From Oscillospiraceae bacterium (lineage in GTDB: Bacteria > Bacillota > Clostridia > Oscillospirales > Acutalibacteraceae): 64,000 nucleotides of DNA. A model generated the notes under the pieces. The model worked only from the letters and a program-made list of their open reading frames with translations, ran no database searches and had not been told where the DNA came from. A program made the translations under genes and the position numbers. Numbering within the stretch: position 1 is the first letter of the stretch; each line of letters starts with the position of its first letter. Location: positions 1 to 64,000 of the forward strand of contig JAISYX010000066.1 of assembly GCA_031269595.1 (NCBI GenBank). Reading direction: 5' to 3'. Below are positions 25,448 to 32,609 of the stretch, piece after piece.

Positions 25448-26158
25448 TTATTTATCAGCCAAGTTTTTTGCAAACCATTCTATTGCAAGGGTTTGCTTGG
25501 TTTTGAAATCCTTCATTTTACTAAAAAGCTTTAAAGAAAAGCCTGTCAGTGCAGCTGTGCATAATATAGCACAGACAATAATAACCCAAAGCACACCTGA
25601 TTTAACGGCAATTAACATGCACAAAGCAAACAGTAAAAACAGGAGTGACAGCCAAAAATAACAGGATATTTTCTCATATTTAAAACCGCTTGTGTCTAAT
25701 ATGAATTGCTGTGTGATGTTGCTTGGGGATACTCTTTTAACCTCGATTACAGGCTTTGTCCAGTTATTTATGGCTCGCTGGTATTCGCAAGGATAAATTT
25801 TTATGCTTATTTTTCTATCGTTATTTACCTGTATTTTAATTTTGCTTTTTAAAGAATATGGCCGTATTCTTGAAGCCCAAGAATCCCCATCGCTCTTAAA
25901 TAATTCACCGAGAGGAAGCTGCTCAGATAGAAATAATGCTATTACAAGAATCAACATAATTACAGGGTAGCCTATTGCTGATATTAACGACACAAGGGGA
26001 GTTTTTGCCTTTTCTTCTATGTCAATTTCATACCAGCCGCAGGTGTCAATATCCAAGCTTAGCTTATGCTTCCCGCTGCCGCATATAAAGTTTTGGTTAG
26101 CGCAGGAGATTTTCCATTTAGATGAGGTTGTTACTTCACAATTTAAAATCAGTTTCAC
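25448..26158 (-). CDS. Uncharacterised membrane protein
   Basis: I do not recognise the family. The 236-residue product has a soluble N-terminal beta-rich part (residues 1-52, with [20 protein letters not shown]), one hydrophobic span at about 56-80, a soluble middle domain (about 85-160) and a long hydrophobic hairpin at about 166-212. A GTG start is preceded by AAGGAG. It is AT-rich relative to folE, 18 bases upstream of it on the same strand, and could be co-transcribed. Confidence 0.6.
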   Translation of the reverse strand: MKLILNCEVTTSSKWKISCANQNFICGSGKHKLSLDIDTCGWYEIDIEEKAKTPLVSLISAIGYPVIMLILVIALFLSEQLPLGELFKSDGDSWASRIRPYSLKSKIKIQVNNDRKISIKIYPCEYQRAINNWTKPVIEVKRVSPSNITQQFILDTSGFKYEKISCYFWLSLLFLLFALCMLIAVKSGVLWVIIVCAILCTAALTGFSLKLFSKMKDFKTKQTLAIEWFAKNLADK

Positions 26159-26202
26159 AACTGGTGCTCCTTAAGCTATCAATAGGGTATCTCTAAAAAT
26201 CT

Positions 26203-26279
26203 GTAGGGGCAGACCTATGTGTCTGCCCGGATTATCGTAAAATACCCGTATTTGGGCAGACACATAGGTCTGCCCCTAC
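26203..26279. repeat. Family A palindromic repeat
   Basis: Same arms as the copies at 15929 and 48681, with the left cap GGGTATCTCTAAAAATC directly adjacent. Confidence 0.85.
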
Positions 26280-26285
26280 TATCTC

Positions 26286-26376
26286 TTGTCAACTAAAACT
26301 TGACATTTCAATATGTGAATTTCACCTTAAATAAGCATATTATGTCGTTTAATGTTTGTCAAGTTTTAGATGACAA
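26286..26376. repeat. 91-bp inverted-repeat element
   Basis: TTGTCAACTAAAACTTGACA (26286-26305) is repeated inversely at 26357-26376 with 19 of 20 positions conserved. The centre is AT-rich and non-coding. Confidence 0.7.
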
Positions 26377-26403
26377 GCCCTACTACGGCCTTGTAAGGCT
26401 GTT

Positions 26404-26479
26404 TCGTAGGGGGTCACGGCTTGCCTGACCCTATGGTGTGTGCAAGGATAAAATGGGACGGGCAAGCCCGTCTCCTACG
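26404..26479. repeat. Family B palindromic repeat, copy 1
   Basis: TTCGTAGGGGGTCACGGCTT opens an element that ends with AGCCCGTCTCCTACG. The outer arms are inversely repeated, and the right end is followed by TTTTTTAGAGATGCC, the same cap as family A copies. Confidence 0.75.
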
Positions 26480-26770
26480 TTTTTTAGAGATGCCAAATTC
26501 AGATTTATATTATAGCATATTTCCGGATAAAAGTCAAATTTTGCGTGATTTCAAGCGGTTTTTTACGGGCTGAAAATGGCTAAGGTATGGGATTTGCGGA
26601 GGGGGGATATGTTAATAAGAAATTTACATATTGGGTTTTTTAAATTGAAAATTGAAAGTTGAAAGTTGAAAGTTGAAAGTTGTGGTGATTTGCTGCGGCA
26701 AATTTAATTAAATATTTAATTGAAAAAATGCGCAGCATTTACGCATTAAATTATTATCTAACCCTTACGG

Positions 26771-26847
26771 TTCGTAGGGGACGGGCTTGCCCATCCCGTT
26801 TTATCTCAGCACGCACCACGGGTCAGGCAAGCCGTGCCCCCTACGAA
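26771..26847. repeat. Family B palindromic repeat, copy 2 (inverted)
   Basis: Reading the complement strand gives the same sequence as copy 1 with a few changes (CACGGCTTGCCTGACCC at one arm and GGGCAAGCCCGTCCCCTAC at the other). Confidence 0.75.
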
Positions 26848-26902
26848 GCACAAAGTTTTAGACTTTACAGAGTACTACAAATGATGCAGTAAATAGCGTT
26901 AC

Positions 26903-27844
26903 TCAATCAACCTTAAAATAAGTTTTAAGCTCGGTTAGCGTAGCCTTATCACAGACAAAGCTGCCGTCCTCTGCAAATGTGCCGTTAACGGGTATGATTT
27001 TGCACACGCCGCTCTGGTTAAGTGTGGATATAAACAATATGCCCTCCTTGGCACGTTCAAAGGTGACGCTGGAAATATCGGTTTGGCCTCTTAGCACATT
27101 GTGTATCTGATTAAAATATTTGGTGTAGCGGTCGCCGTCGCCGCCGGAGAGATTCTCGTTTATCAATGCGGCGTGAATTTTAGAAACAGTGGTGTAACGC
27201 TCAAGCTTTTCACTCCAGCCGGTGTATTTTATTACATCTAAGGTCTGGCTGCCTATAAGATTGCGCACGCCCTTTGCGTAAAGGATATTCCCGTTTGCGG
27301 GGGCGATTAAATCCTCGGGAATAGATAGAGTAATCCCGTTGAATAGGTCTATTAGGTTTTGTATGGTAATATCATCTGCAATTGCATAGCCGTTTAAATT
27401 ATAATTAAGATATTCGCTAAGGCACTCTACCGCAAAGGCAGCATCCTTTTGCTGCATTGCGGAGGCCAGAGTTCCGTGCCAGTTGCCGTTTTGTACGGCT
27501 GTCTCCTTAGGCAGGGTAGCAATAACCACACCCTTGTAACGGGGGGTGAATTTTACCAGTGTGAAGGTATCTGCAAGGGTTTTATCCTCAGATGAAACCG
27601 TAATGAACACATAGGCAAGGGCGTGTTCTTCTGTAAAGTTCCTTGCGTTGCCTGTCACTGCAGGCTCGTCCTCTGTGTGGGAGACACGCATTATATCAAG
27701 CACAACTATACCTGTGCCTATTAAAATCATGCTTACTACAGAGACAGCAATAAGCCCTAAGGCGAGATATTTTGCCCTTTGCTGTGTTCGGTAGGTTTGC
27801 GGATTCATGCGCTTTATGCGCATTACTTTCATTGGCTTCGACAT
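26903..27844 (-). CDS. LytR-CpsA-Psr (LCP)-like membrane protein, diverged
   Basis: A 313-residue protein with a basic cytoplasmic N-terminus, one transmembrane helix (about 24-48) and an extracytoplasmic domain resembling LCP proteins, which attach wall polymers to peptidoglycan. Similar stretches are DTFTLVKFTPRYKGVVIATL, LPKETAV in place of the usual PRDT, and YNLNGYAIADDITIQNLIDL. Several usual LCP arginines are not obvious, so catalytic activity is doubtful. The ATG at 27844 is preceded by a chain of hairpins rather than a ribosome site. Confidence 0.7.
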   Translation of the reverse strand: MSKPMKVMRIKRMNPQTYRTQQRAKYLALGLIAVSVVSMILIGTGIVVLDIMRVSHTEDEPAVTGNARNFTEEHALAYVFITVSSEDKTLADTFTLVKFTPRYKGVVIATLPKETAVQNGNWHGTLASAMQQKDAAFAVECLSEYLNYNLNGYAIADDITIQNLIDLFNGITLSIPEDLIAPANGNILYAKGVRNLIGSQTLDVIKYTGWSEKLERYTTVSKIHAALINENLSGGDGDRYTKYFNQIHNVLRGQTDISSVTFERAKEGILFISTLNQSGVCKIIPVNGTFAEDGSFVCDKATLTELKTYFKVD

Positions 27845-28003
27845 ATATGACACCATGTGTCAGAGGCAGTGGTTGCCGACTAAATCGGAGATTTGGGGCA
27901 ACTGTGCATGGGTGTCATTAACCCAAATCAGAGATTTGGATGACACCGCAATCCCGCACACAAAATATTGTGAAAATATTTTGCTGGGCCTCCTGCGTCC
28001 TTT
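27845..28003 (-). promoter_or_regulatory. Leader with four hairpins between ribosome site and start
   Basis: Minus strand order: AAAGGA (28003-27998); stem CAAAATATT/AATATTTTG with loop TTCAC (27983-27961); stem GGTGTCAT/ATGACACC enclosing CCAAATC/GATTTGG (27947-27911); stem GTTGCC/GGCAAC enclosing AAATC/GATTT (27902-27872); stem TGACAC/GTGTCA with loop ATG (27862-27848); start ATG 27844. The ribosome site is about 154 bases from the start in linear sequence, and no closer one is visible. Confidence 0.65.
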
Positions 28004-28034
28004 CGTGTTTGTTGTTTAAAACTTGTAAAACCTT

Positions 28035-28742
28035 TCAGATGGAATTTTTAAGCTTTAATGCTGCTTCTGCAAAGAGCAAATCCTCAGGTGTGGTAATTTT
28101 GATGTTAAAGCGGCTGCTGTTAACTATAAAGATATTAGCCTTTACAGCCTCGATTAGCTGGCAATCGTCTGTGTAGAATGCGTTTGCCTGCTCTGCTGCC
28201 TTGAGTGCTCTTAAATAAAGCTCTTTTTCAAAAATCTGGGGTGTGTGAACAGCCCAGAGAGAGTTACGTGACTGTGTGCCCAGAATTTTGCCTGAGGTGT
28301 CGGCGAGCTTAAGGGTGTCCACAATAGGAGTGCCCAAGGCGGCTGCGCCGTGCTCTATTGCGGCGTTTATGCACAGAGTAATGTCTGAGCAAGTCACAAG
28401 AGGCCGTGCGCCGTCATGCACGGCTAAGTAAAGGCATTTGCCTGAGACAGCGGCAATCCCGTTTTTAACGGATTGCTGCCGTGTCTCTCCGCCGCTTACA
28501 AGCTTGCTCACTTTATCAAAATGATATTCAGAGGCAATTGCGCTAATTGGCTCAAAATCGCATTCTCTTGCGCTAATTATAATCTCGTCAATTGCAGTGC
28601 ATTCTTGAAATGCCTTGATTGTATGGTAGATAACGGGCATTTCGCCTATGGTTAAAAGCTGCTTGCTCAGGCCGCCGCCCATGCGGGTGGAGCTGCCTGC
28701 GGCCACTATAATTGCAGAGACAAAGGGTGAAGGTACATTCAT
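28035..28742 (-). CDS. ispD: 2-C-methyl-D-erythritol 4-phosphate cytidylyltransferase
   Basis: IspD activates MEP with CTP in the non-mevalonate isoprenoid pathway. The 235-residue enzyme starts with AIIVAAGSSTRMGGGLSKQLL, the glycine-rich CTP-binding segment. It continues with VHDGARPLVT, GTPIVDTLK, RNSLWAVHTPQIFE and FYTDDCQLIEA. The ATG at 28742 gives the usual start position; an extension to 28784 lacks support. ispF lies 3 kb away on the opposite strand, so the pathway genes are near but not in one operon. Confidence 0.94.
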   Translation of the reverse strand: MNVPSPFVSAIIVAAGSSTRMGGGLSKQLLTIGEMPVIYHTIKAFQECTAIDEIIISARECDFEPISAIASEYHFDKVSKLVSGGETRQQSVKNGIAAVSGKCLYLAVHDGARPLVTCSDITLCINAAIEHGAAALGTPIVDTLKLADTSGKILGTQSRNSLWAVHTPQIFEKELYLRALKAAEQANAFYTDDCQLIEAVKANIFIVNSSRFNIKITTPEDLLFAEAALKLKNSI

Positions 28743-28913
28743 ATGACTATCAACCATCCTTTTTACAGCACCATGATAGCACAACTTGAAATATTATTCA
28801 ACCGATTCACGCCTTAAATCTCCTAGTGCACAATTATTTAACAAAATTGTCAATATAATTCAGCTTCTATATTCCAACTTTTTTTGTTACATATACAAAA
28901 TATCAGAAATTAC

Positions 28914-28942
28914 TTGAATATTTTGCCCAAAAGCAGTATTAT
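28914..28942 (+). promoter_or_regulatory. Promoter of pyk
   Basis: TTGAAT (28914-28919), a 17-base spacer and TATTAT (28937-28942), with about 70 bases of leader before pyk. Confidence 0.65.
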
Positions 28943-29016
28943 AAATATGTGCAATTAAGCAGGGAATAAAAACCCTTTATATAACTAAGATATTTACATT
29001 CGGAGGTATACAGCAT

Positions 29017-30765
29017 ATGAGAAAAACCAAGATAGTTTGCACCTTAGGTCCTGCTACCGATGACCCCGAGGTTTTGCGTCAGCTTATAGAAAATGGCATG
29101 GACGTTGCCCGCCTTAACTTTTCCCATTCAGACCATGAATCCCATTTGCAAAGGATTACCGACCTAAGGGAGATGTGCAAAAGAACAGGCAGAGATGTTG
29201 CAATACTCCTTGACACCAAAGGTCCAGAGATTAGAACAGGCAGCTTTGAGGCTCCCATTACCTTGCAGGAGGGGCAGAGCTTTACACTTACCACCCGTGA
29301 CGTTGCAGGTGATAATTTTATTTCATCTATTACCTATGCGGGGCTTCCCAATGATATTAACAAAGGCCAAATTATATTGCTTGATGACGGCTTAATAGCC
29401 CTTAAGACAGAGGAAATTACCGAAACCGACATATCCTGTACAGTTTTAAACGGGGGCGTGCTCTCCTCTCATAAGGGAATAAACGTGCCAGGTGTGCATC
29501 TCTCTATGCCTTATTTAAGTGAAAAGGACAGGAGTGACATACTGTTTGGTATAGAGAACGGCTTTGATTTTATTGCCGCTTCCTTTACTCAAACGGCACA
29601 GGATATATTTGAAATAAGAGGGCTTTTAGAGAGCAATAATAGCCCTAATATAAGAATTATAGCTAAGATAGAGAATTCTGAGGGCGTTGAGAATATAGAT
29701 GAGATTATAGGCGCATCAGACGGCATTATGGTTGCCAGAGGCGACTTAGGTGTTGAGATTCCCCTACAGGATATACCTGTAATACAAAAAGAGATTATCA
29801 AAAAGGTATATAATGCGGGCAGAATAGTAATAACCGCAACACAAATGCTGGATTCAATGATGAAGAACCCCCGTCCAACCCGTGCAGAGACAACAGACGT
29901 TGCCAATGCAATTTATGACGGTACAAGCGCAATCATGCTCTCCGGCGAGACAGCTGCGGGTAAATATCCTGTAGAGGCCTTAAGGGTTATGGCAACCATA
30001 GCTGCAAGAACAGAGGATGACATAGACTATAAAAAGCGTTTTCATCAAAGAGATGAGGAGAGCCAGCCCAATGTTACCAATGCTATTTCTCACGCAACTG
30101 TTACCACAGCCCACGATTTAGGCGCAACCGCCATTATCACAGTTACAAAATCCGGTAAAACCGCAAGGATGATTTCAAAATTCCGCCCCGATTGCCCTAT
30201 AATTGCATGTACAACAGAGGAGCAGGTTAAACGCCAGCTAAAGCTCTCTTGGGGCATTGTGCCTGTTATTATAGGCGAGCAGAGCTCTACAGACGCCCTG
30301 TTTGACCACGCTGTTAAAAAGGCACAGGAGCAGGGTTTAATAAGCAATTCTGATTTGGTTGTTATAACAGCGGGTGTCCCTGTTGGAATTTCCGGCACTA
30401 CTAATCTGCTAAAGGTGCATTTAGTTGGAGATGTGCTGGTTTCAGGTCACGGCACCTCCAGAAGCACCATCAGCGGTAATATTTGCGTGTGCAAGGATTA
30501 TGCAGAGGCAGAGGCTCAGTTTAAGGACGGAGATATTCTGGTTATACAGCAGACCAACAACAGCATAGTTAACATTATGAGAAAGGCCTCGGCTATAATT
30601 ACAGAGGTAGACGGCCTTGATTCACATGCCGCTATAGTTGGCCTTGCCTTAGAAAAGCCCGTTATAGTGGGCGCAGAGAGTGCCTGTAAGCTGCTTAAAA
30701 GCGGCACAACAGTTACTGTTGATGCAATGCTGGGCATTGTTTATTCCGGCGAGATAAAAAAGTAA
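29017..30765 (+). CDS. pyk: Pyruvate kinase with C-terminal PEP-utiliser-type domain
   Basis: Pyruvate kinase makes ATP and pyruvate from PEP at the end of glycolysis. The 582 residues comprise the barrel with MRKTKIVCTLGPATDDPEVL, the K/Mg site LLDTKGPEIRTG, IIAKIENSEGVENIDEII, MVARGDLGVEIPL and the signature TATQMLDSMMKNPRPTRAE. The allosteric C-domain follows. After about residue 480 there is an extra domain resembling the phosphohistidine domain of PEP-utilising enzymes (ITEVDGLDSHAAIVGLALEKP), as in Bacillus and clostridial enzymes. GGAGGT precedes the ATG. Confidence 0.96.
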   Translation: MRKTKIVCTLGPATDDPEVLRQLIENGMDVARLNFSHSDHESHLQRITDLREMCKRTGRDVAILLDTKGPEIRTGSFEAPITLQEGQSFTLTTRDVAGDNFISSITYAGLPNDINKGQIILLDDGLIALKTEEITETDISCTVLNGGVLSSHKGINVPGVHLSMPYLSEKDRSDILFGIENGFDFIAASFTQTAQDIFEIRGLLESNNSPNIRIIAKIENSEGVENIDEIIGASDGIMVARGDLGVEIPLQDIPVIQKEIIKKVYNAGRIVITATQMLDSMMKNPRPTRAETTDVANAIYDGTSAIMLSGETAAGKYPVEALRVMATIAARTEDDIDYKKRFHQRDEESQPNVTNAISHATVTTAHDLGATAIITVTKSGKTARMISKFRPDCPIIACTTEEQVKRQLKLSWGIVPVIIGEQSSTDALFDHAVKKAQEQGLISNSDLVVITAGVPVGISGTTNLLKVHLVGDVLVSGHGTSRSTISGNICVCKDYAEAEAQFKDGDILVIQQTNNSIVNIMRKASAIITEVDGLDSHAAIVGLALEKPVIVGAESACKLLKSGTTVTVDAMLGIVYSGEIKK

Positions 30766-30799
30766 AAGCATCAAATGTTAAATCATGAATTTTTTTGTG

Positions 30800-30828
30800 T
30801 TGTATTATGGGTGATTTTGTTGTATAAT
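30800..30828 (+). promoter_or_regulatory. Promoter upstream of the Thr-rich surface protein gene
   Basis: TTGTAT (30800-30805), 17 bases, and a consensus TATAAT (30823-30828), with an 85-base leader to the gene at 30914. Confidence 0.55.
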
Positions 30829-30913
30829 ATCGTTATATGTACAAATTCGAGTTAAGCCTTATCGCTTTACAGCTAAATAGAAGGATGCACACAAAGAGGA
30901 GAGTTCAAAAAAC

Positions 30914-31810
30914 ATGCGAACAAAAATTTTATCTGCCGCTATTGCTTTTTGCATAGTTCTTGCAGCATATATAAGCCTGCCTGTGTTTGCCGAGGAGGTT
31001 GACCCTACAACCCCGCCGCCAACCACCACAACAACAAAAAAGGCAACAACTACAGCCAAGCCAACAACAACTACCAAAAAGCCGACTACTACAGCCAAGC
31101 CTACAACAACAACTAAAAAAGCTACAACAACAACTAAAAAATCCACCACGGTAACAACTCCTAAGCCTACAACGCCAAAGCCCACCACTACGGCACGCCG
31201 CTCGGTTAAGTTTAAGGATGGCAACCCAAGCTCTGTTATTAAGCAAAAGTCAATCACGCTTACAATTGAGACCAGCGGTATAAGCTCACTTAACACCAAG
31301 TTTAAAAGTGCCGACACCACCATTGCATCTGTTGAAAAGGTTAACAACACCAATGTAAAGGTATATGGCTTGCGTGAGGGCACGGTTGATATAGTTGCCA
31401 CCTGCGGTGATATTACAGCAAAGTTTAAAATAACCGTTAAGGCCGAGGGCGAAGCCACAGGCTCAGAGGAGCTTGATGTTAGCTCTGTGCCGGATAATGC
31501 TCTGGGCGTAGCCTCAGAAGCTCCTGTGATAACAAAGGCAGAATTTCAAGGCGAGCTTGTAGTTAAAGAAGATGTGCTGGCAGCTGTTTCCCGCAAGCAA
31601 AGCACAGATGTCTTTTCAAATATTTTAGGCATAATTGGTTGGGGCTTGCTTATTGTTTTGATTATGATAGTCTTTACCACTATAATGAGGAATCGCAACC
31701 CACGCTCCAGCCGCTTCCCGGGCGGCGCAAGGAGCCGCTACGGCAAGCATTACAGGCGCAGCAGACACTTGCTTCCTGACCATTATTACAGAGGCTTGAA
31801 GAAGTGGTAA
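30914..31810 (+). CDS. Secreted Thr/Lys-rich stalk protein with Big2-like domain and C-terminal membrane anchor
   Basis: A 298-residue surface protein. It has a signal peptide (1-26, ending VFAEE) and a low-complexity stalk (about 30-95) built of TTTTKKPTTTAKP-type repeats, likely extended and possibly glycosylated. A Big2-like domain follows (about 97-178, with ADTTIASVEKVNNTNVKVYG and LREGTVDIVATCGDITA), then a transmembrane helix (about 236-258) and a basic cytoplasmic tail. AGAGGAGAG precedes the ATG by 10 or more bases. The stalk DNA is an imperfect ACA-rich tandem repeat (31015-31200). Function is probably structural. Confidence 0.75.
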   Translation: MRTKILSAAIAFCIVLAAYISLPVFAEEVDPTTPPPTTTTTKKATTTAKPTTTTKKPTTTAKPTTTTKKATTTTKKSTTVTTPKPTTPKPTTTARRSVKFKDGNPSSVIKQKSITLTIETSGISSLNTKFKSADTTIASVEKVNNTNVKVYGLREGTVDIVATCGDITAKFKITVKAEGEATGSEELDVSSVPDNALGVASEAPVITKAEFQGELVVKEDVLAAVSRKQSTDVFSNILGIIGWGLLIVLIMIVFTTIMRNRNPRSSRFPGGARSRYGKHYRRSRHLLPDHYYRGLKKW

Positions 31811-31832
31811 GCACCCATTAAAACACAAAATC

Positions 31833-31862
31833 GCCGAAATCCTCAGGGGTTTCGGCTTTTTC
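31833..31862 (+). terminator. Rho-independent terminator
   Basis: GCCGAAA (31833-31839) pairs with the TTTCGGC that precedes TTTTT, ending the surface-protein transcript. It lies just before the ispF leader. Confidence 0.7.
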
Positions 31863-31864
31863 AT

Positions 31865-31900
31865 GGAAGGAAGAGCACACCGTGCTCTAAGTGTGAGTTT
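31865..31900 (+). promoter_or_regulatory. ispF leader: ribosome site and start separated by a hairpin
   Basis: GGAAGGA (31865-31871) is followed by the perfect stem AGAGCAC-ACC-GTGCTCT (31872-31888), then 12 bases and the ATG. The linear spacing would be 29 bases; hairpin folding reduces it to about 12. Confidence 0.5.
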
Positions 31901-32377
31901 ATGAATATAAGAGTAGGGAACGGTTATGACGTTCACAGGTTAGTTGAAGGGCGCAGGCTGATTTTGGGCGGGGTAGATATACCCTTTGAAAAGGGCTTGC
32001 TGGGGCATTCTGATGCAGATGTTGCGCTGCACGCAGTTATTGATTCTATCCTTGGGGCGGCAGGAATGGGGGATATAGGCGGCATGTTCCCTGATACCTC
32101 GGCAGAGTTTAAGGATGCGGACAGTCTGATATTACTTAAGACCGCAGTTGATTCAGTGGCAAATAAGGGTTATAAAATTGGTAACATAGATGTAATAATT
32201 ACAGCTCAACAACCTAAGCTAAAACCCTATATAAATGAGATGAAAGTGAAAATTGCCGACGCTTGCGGCATATCAGAGGAGGATGTGAATGTAAAAGCCA
32301 CAACAGAGGAGGGCTTGGGTTTTACAGGAAAAGGTGAAGGAATTTCGTCATATTCCACAGTGTTATTATATAAATAA
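31901..32377 (+). CDS. ispF: 2-C-methyl-D-erythritol 2,4-cyclodiphosphate synthase
   Basis: IspF cyclises CDP-ME-2-phosphate in the MEP isoprenoid pathway. The 158-residue enzyme has the zinc-ligand start [34 protein letters not shown] with the second His and Asp, [20 protein letters not shown] and the C-terminal [17 protein letters not shown]. It is a separate transcription unit from ispD. It has an unusual leader in which a hairpin stands between ribosome site and start. Confidence 0.95.
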   Translation: MNIRVGNGYDVHRLVEGRRLILGGVDIPFEKGLLGHSDADVALHAVIDSILGAAGMGDIGGMFPDTSAEFKDADSLILLKTAVDSVANKGYKIGNIDVIITAQQPKLKPYINEMKVKIADACGISEEDVNVKATTEEGLGFTGKGEGISSYSTVLLYK

Positions 32378-32492
32378 ATCGTGAACAGGGATAAAATTAC
32401 CAGAAATTCTGTGCGTTTTTCCGTGTAAGCCTAAAATATACTCCACATTAATTGGTTAGATTGACAAAGTTTTAACATTTCTCCTTTAATTG

Positions 32493-32521
32493 TTGCTTTT
32501 TTGTAATATTTTGACTATAAT
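32493..32521 (+). promoter_or_regulatory. Promoter of the giant deacetylase/Big2 gene
   Basis: TTGCTT (32493-32498), 17 bases, TATAAT (32516-32521), about 90 bases upstream of the start. Confidence 0.55.
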
Positions 32522-32609
32522 ATAAGAAAGTGCAAATTTTCCTTTTTTACGTATTAATGGGAAACGTTTAACTGGGAAATATAAGGTAACATGAAAGGGA
32601 GAACTCCAT

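Larger units (their letters stand above)
26159..26902. repeat. 744-base repeat-dense intergenic region
   Basis: No gene is supported. In order it holds a family A repeat (26203-26279), a near-perfect 20-bp inverted pair (26286-26305 with 26357-26376), a family B palindrome (26404-26479), a heptamer array of GAAAGTT units (26644-26682) beside ATTTGC-TGCG-GCAAAT (26688-26703), and a second family B palindrome in reverse orientation (26771-26847). Confidence 0.85.

Noticed and set aside
30929-31246. Minus-strand Cys/Arg-rich ORF
   Set aside because: Its composition is the mirror image of the ACA-rich stalk repeat of the surface protein on the other strand.
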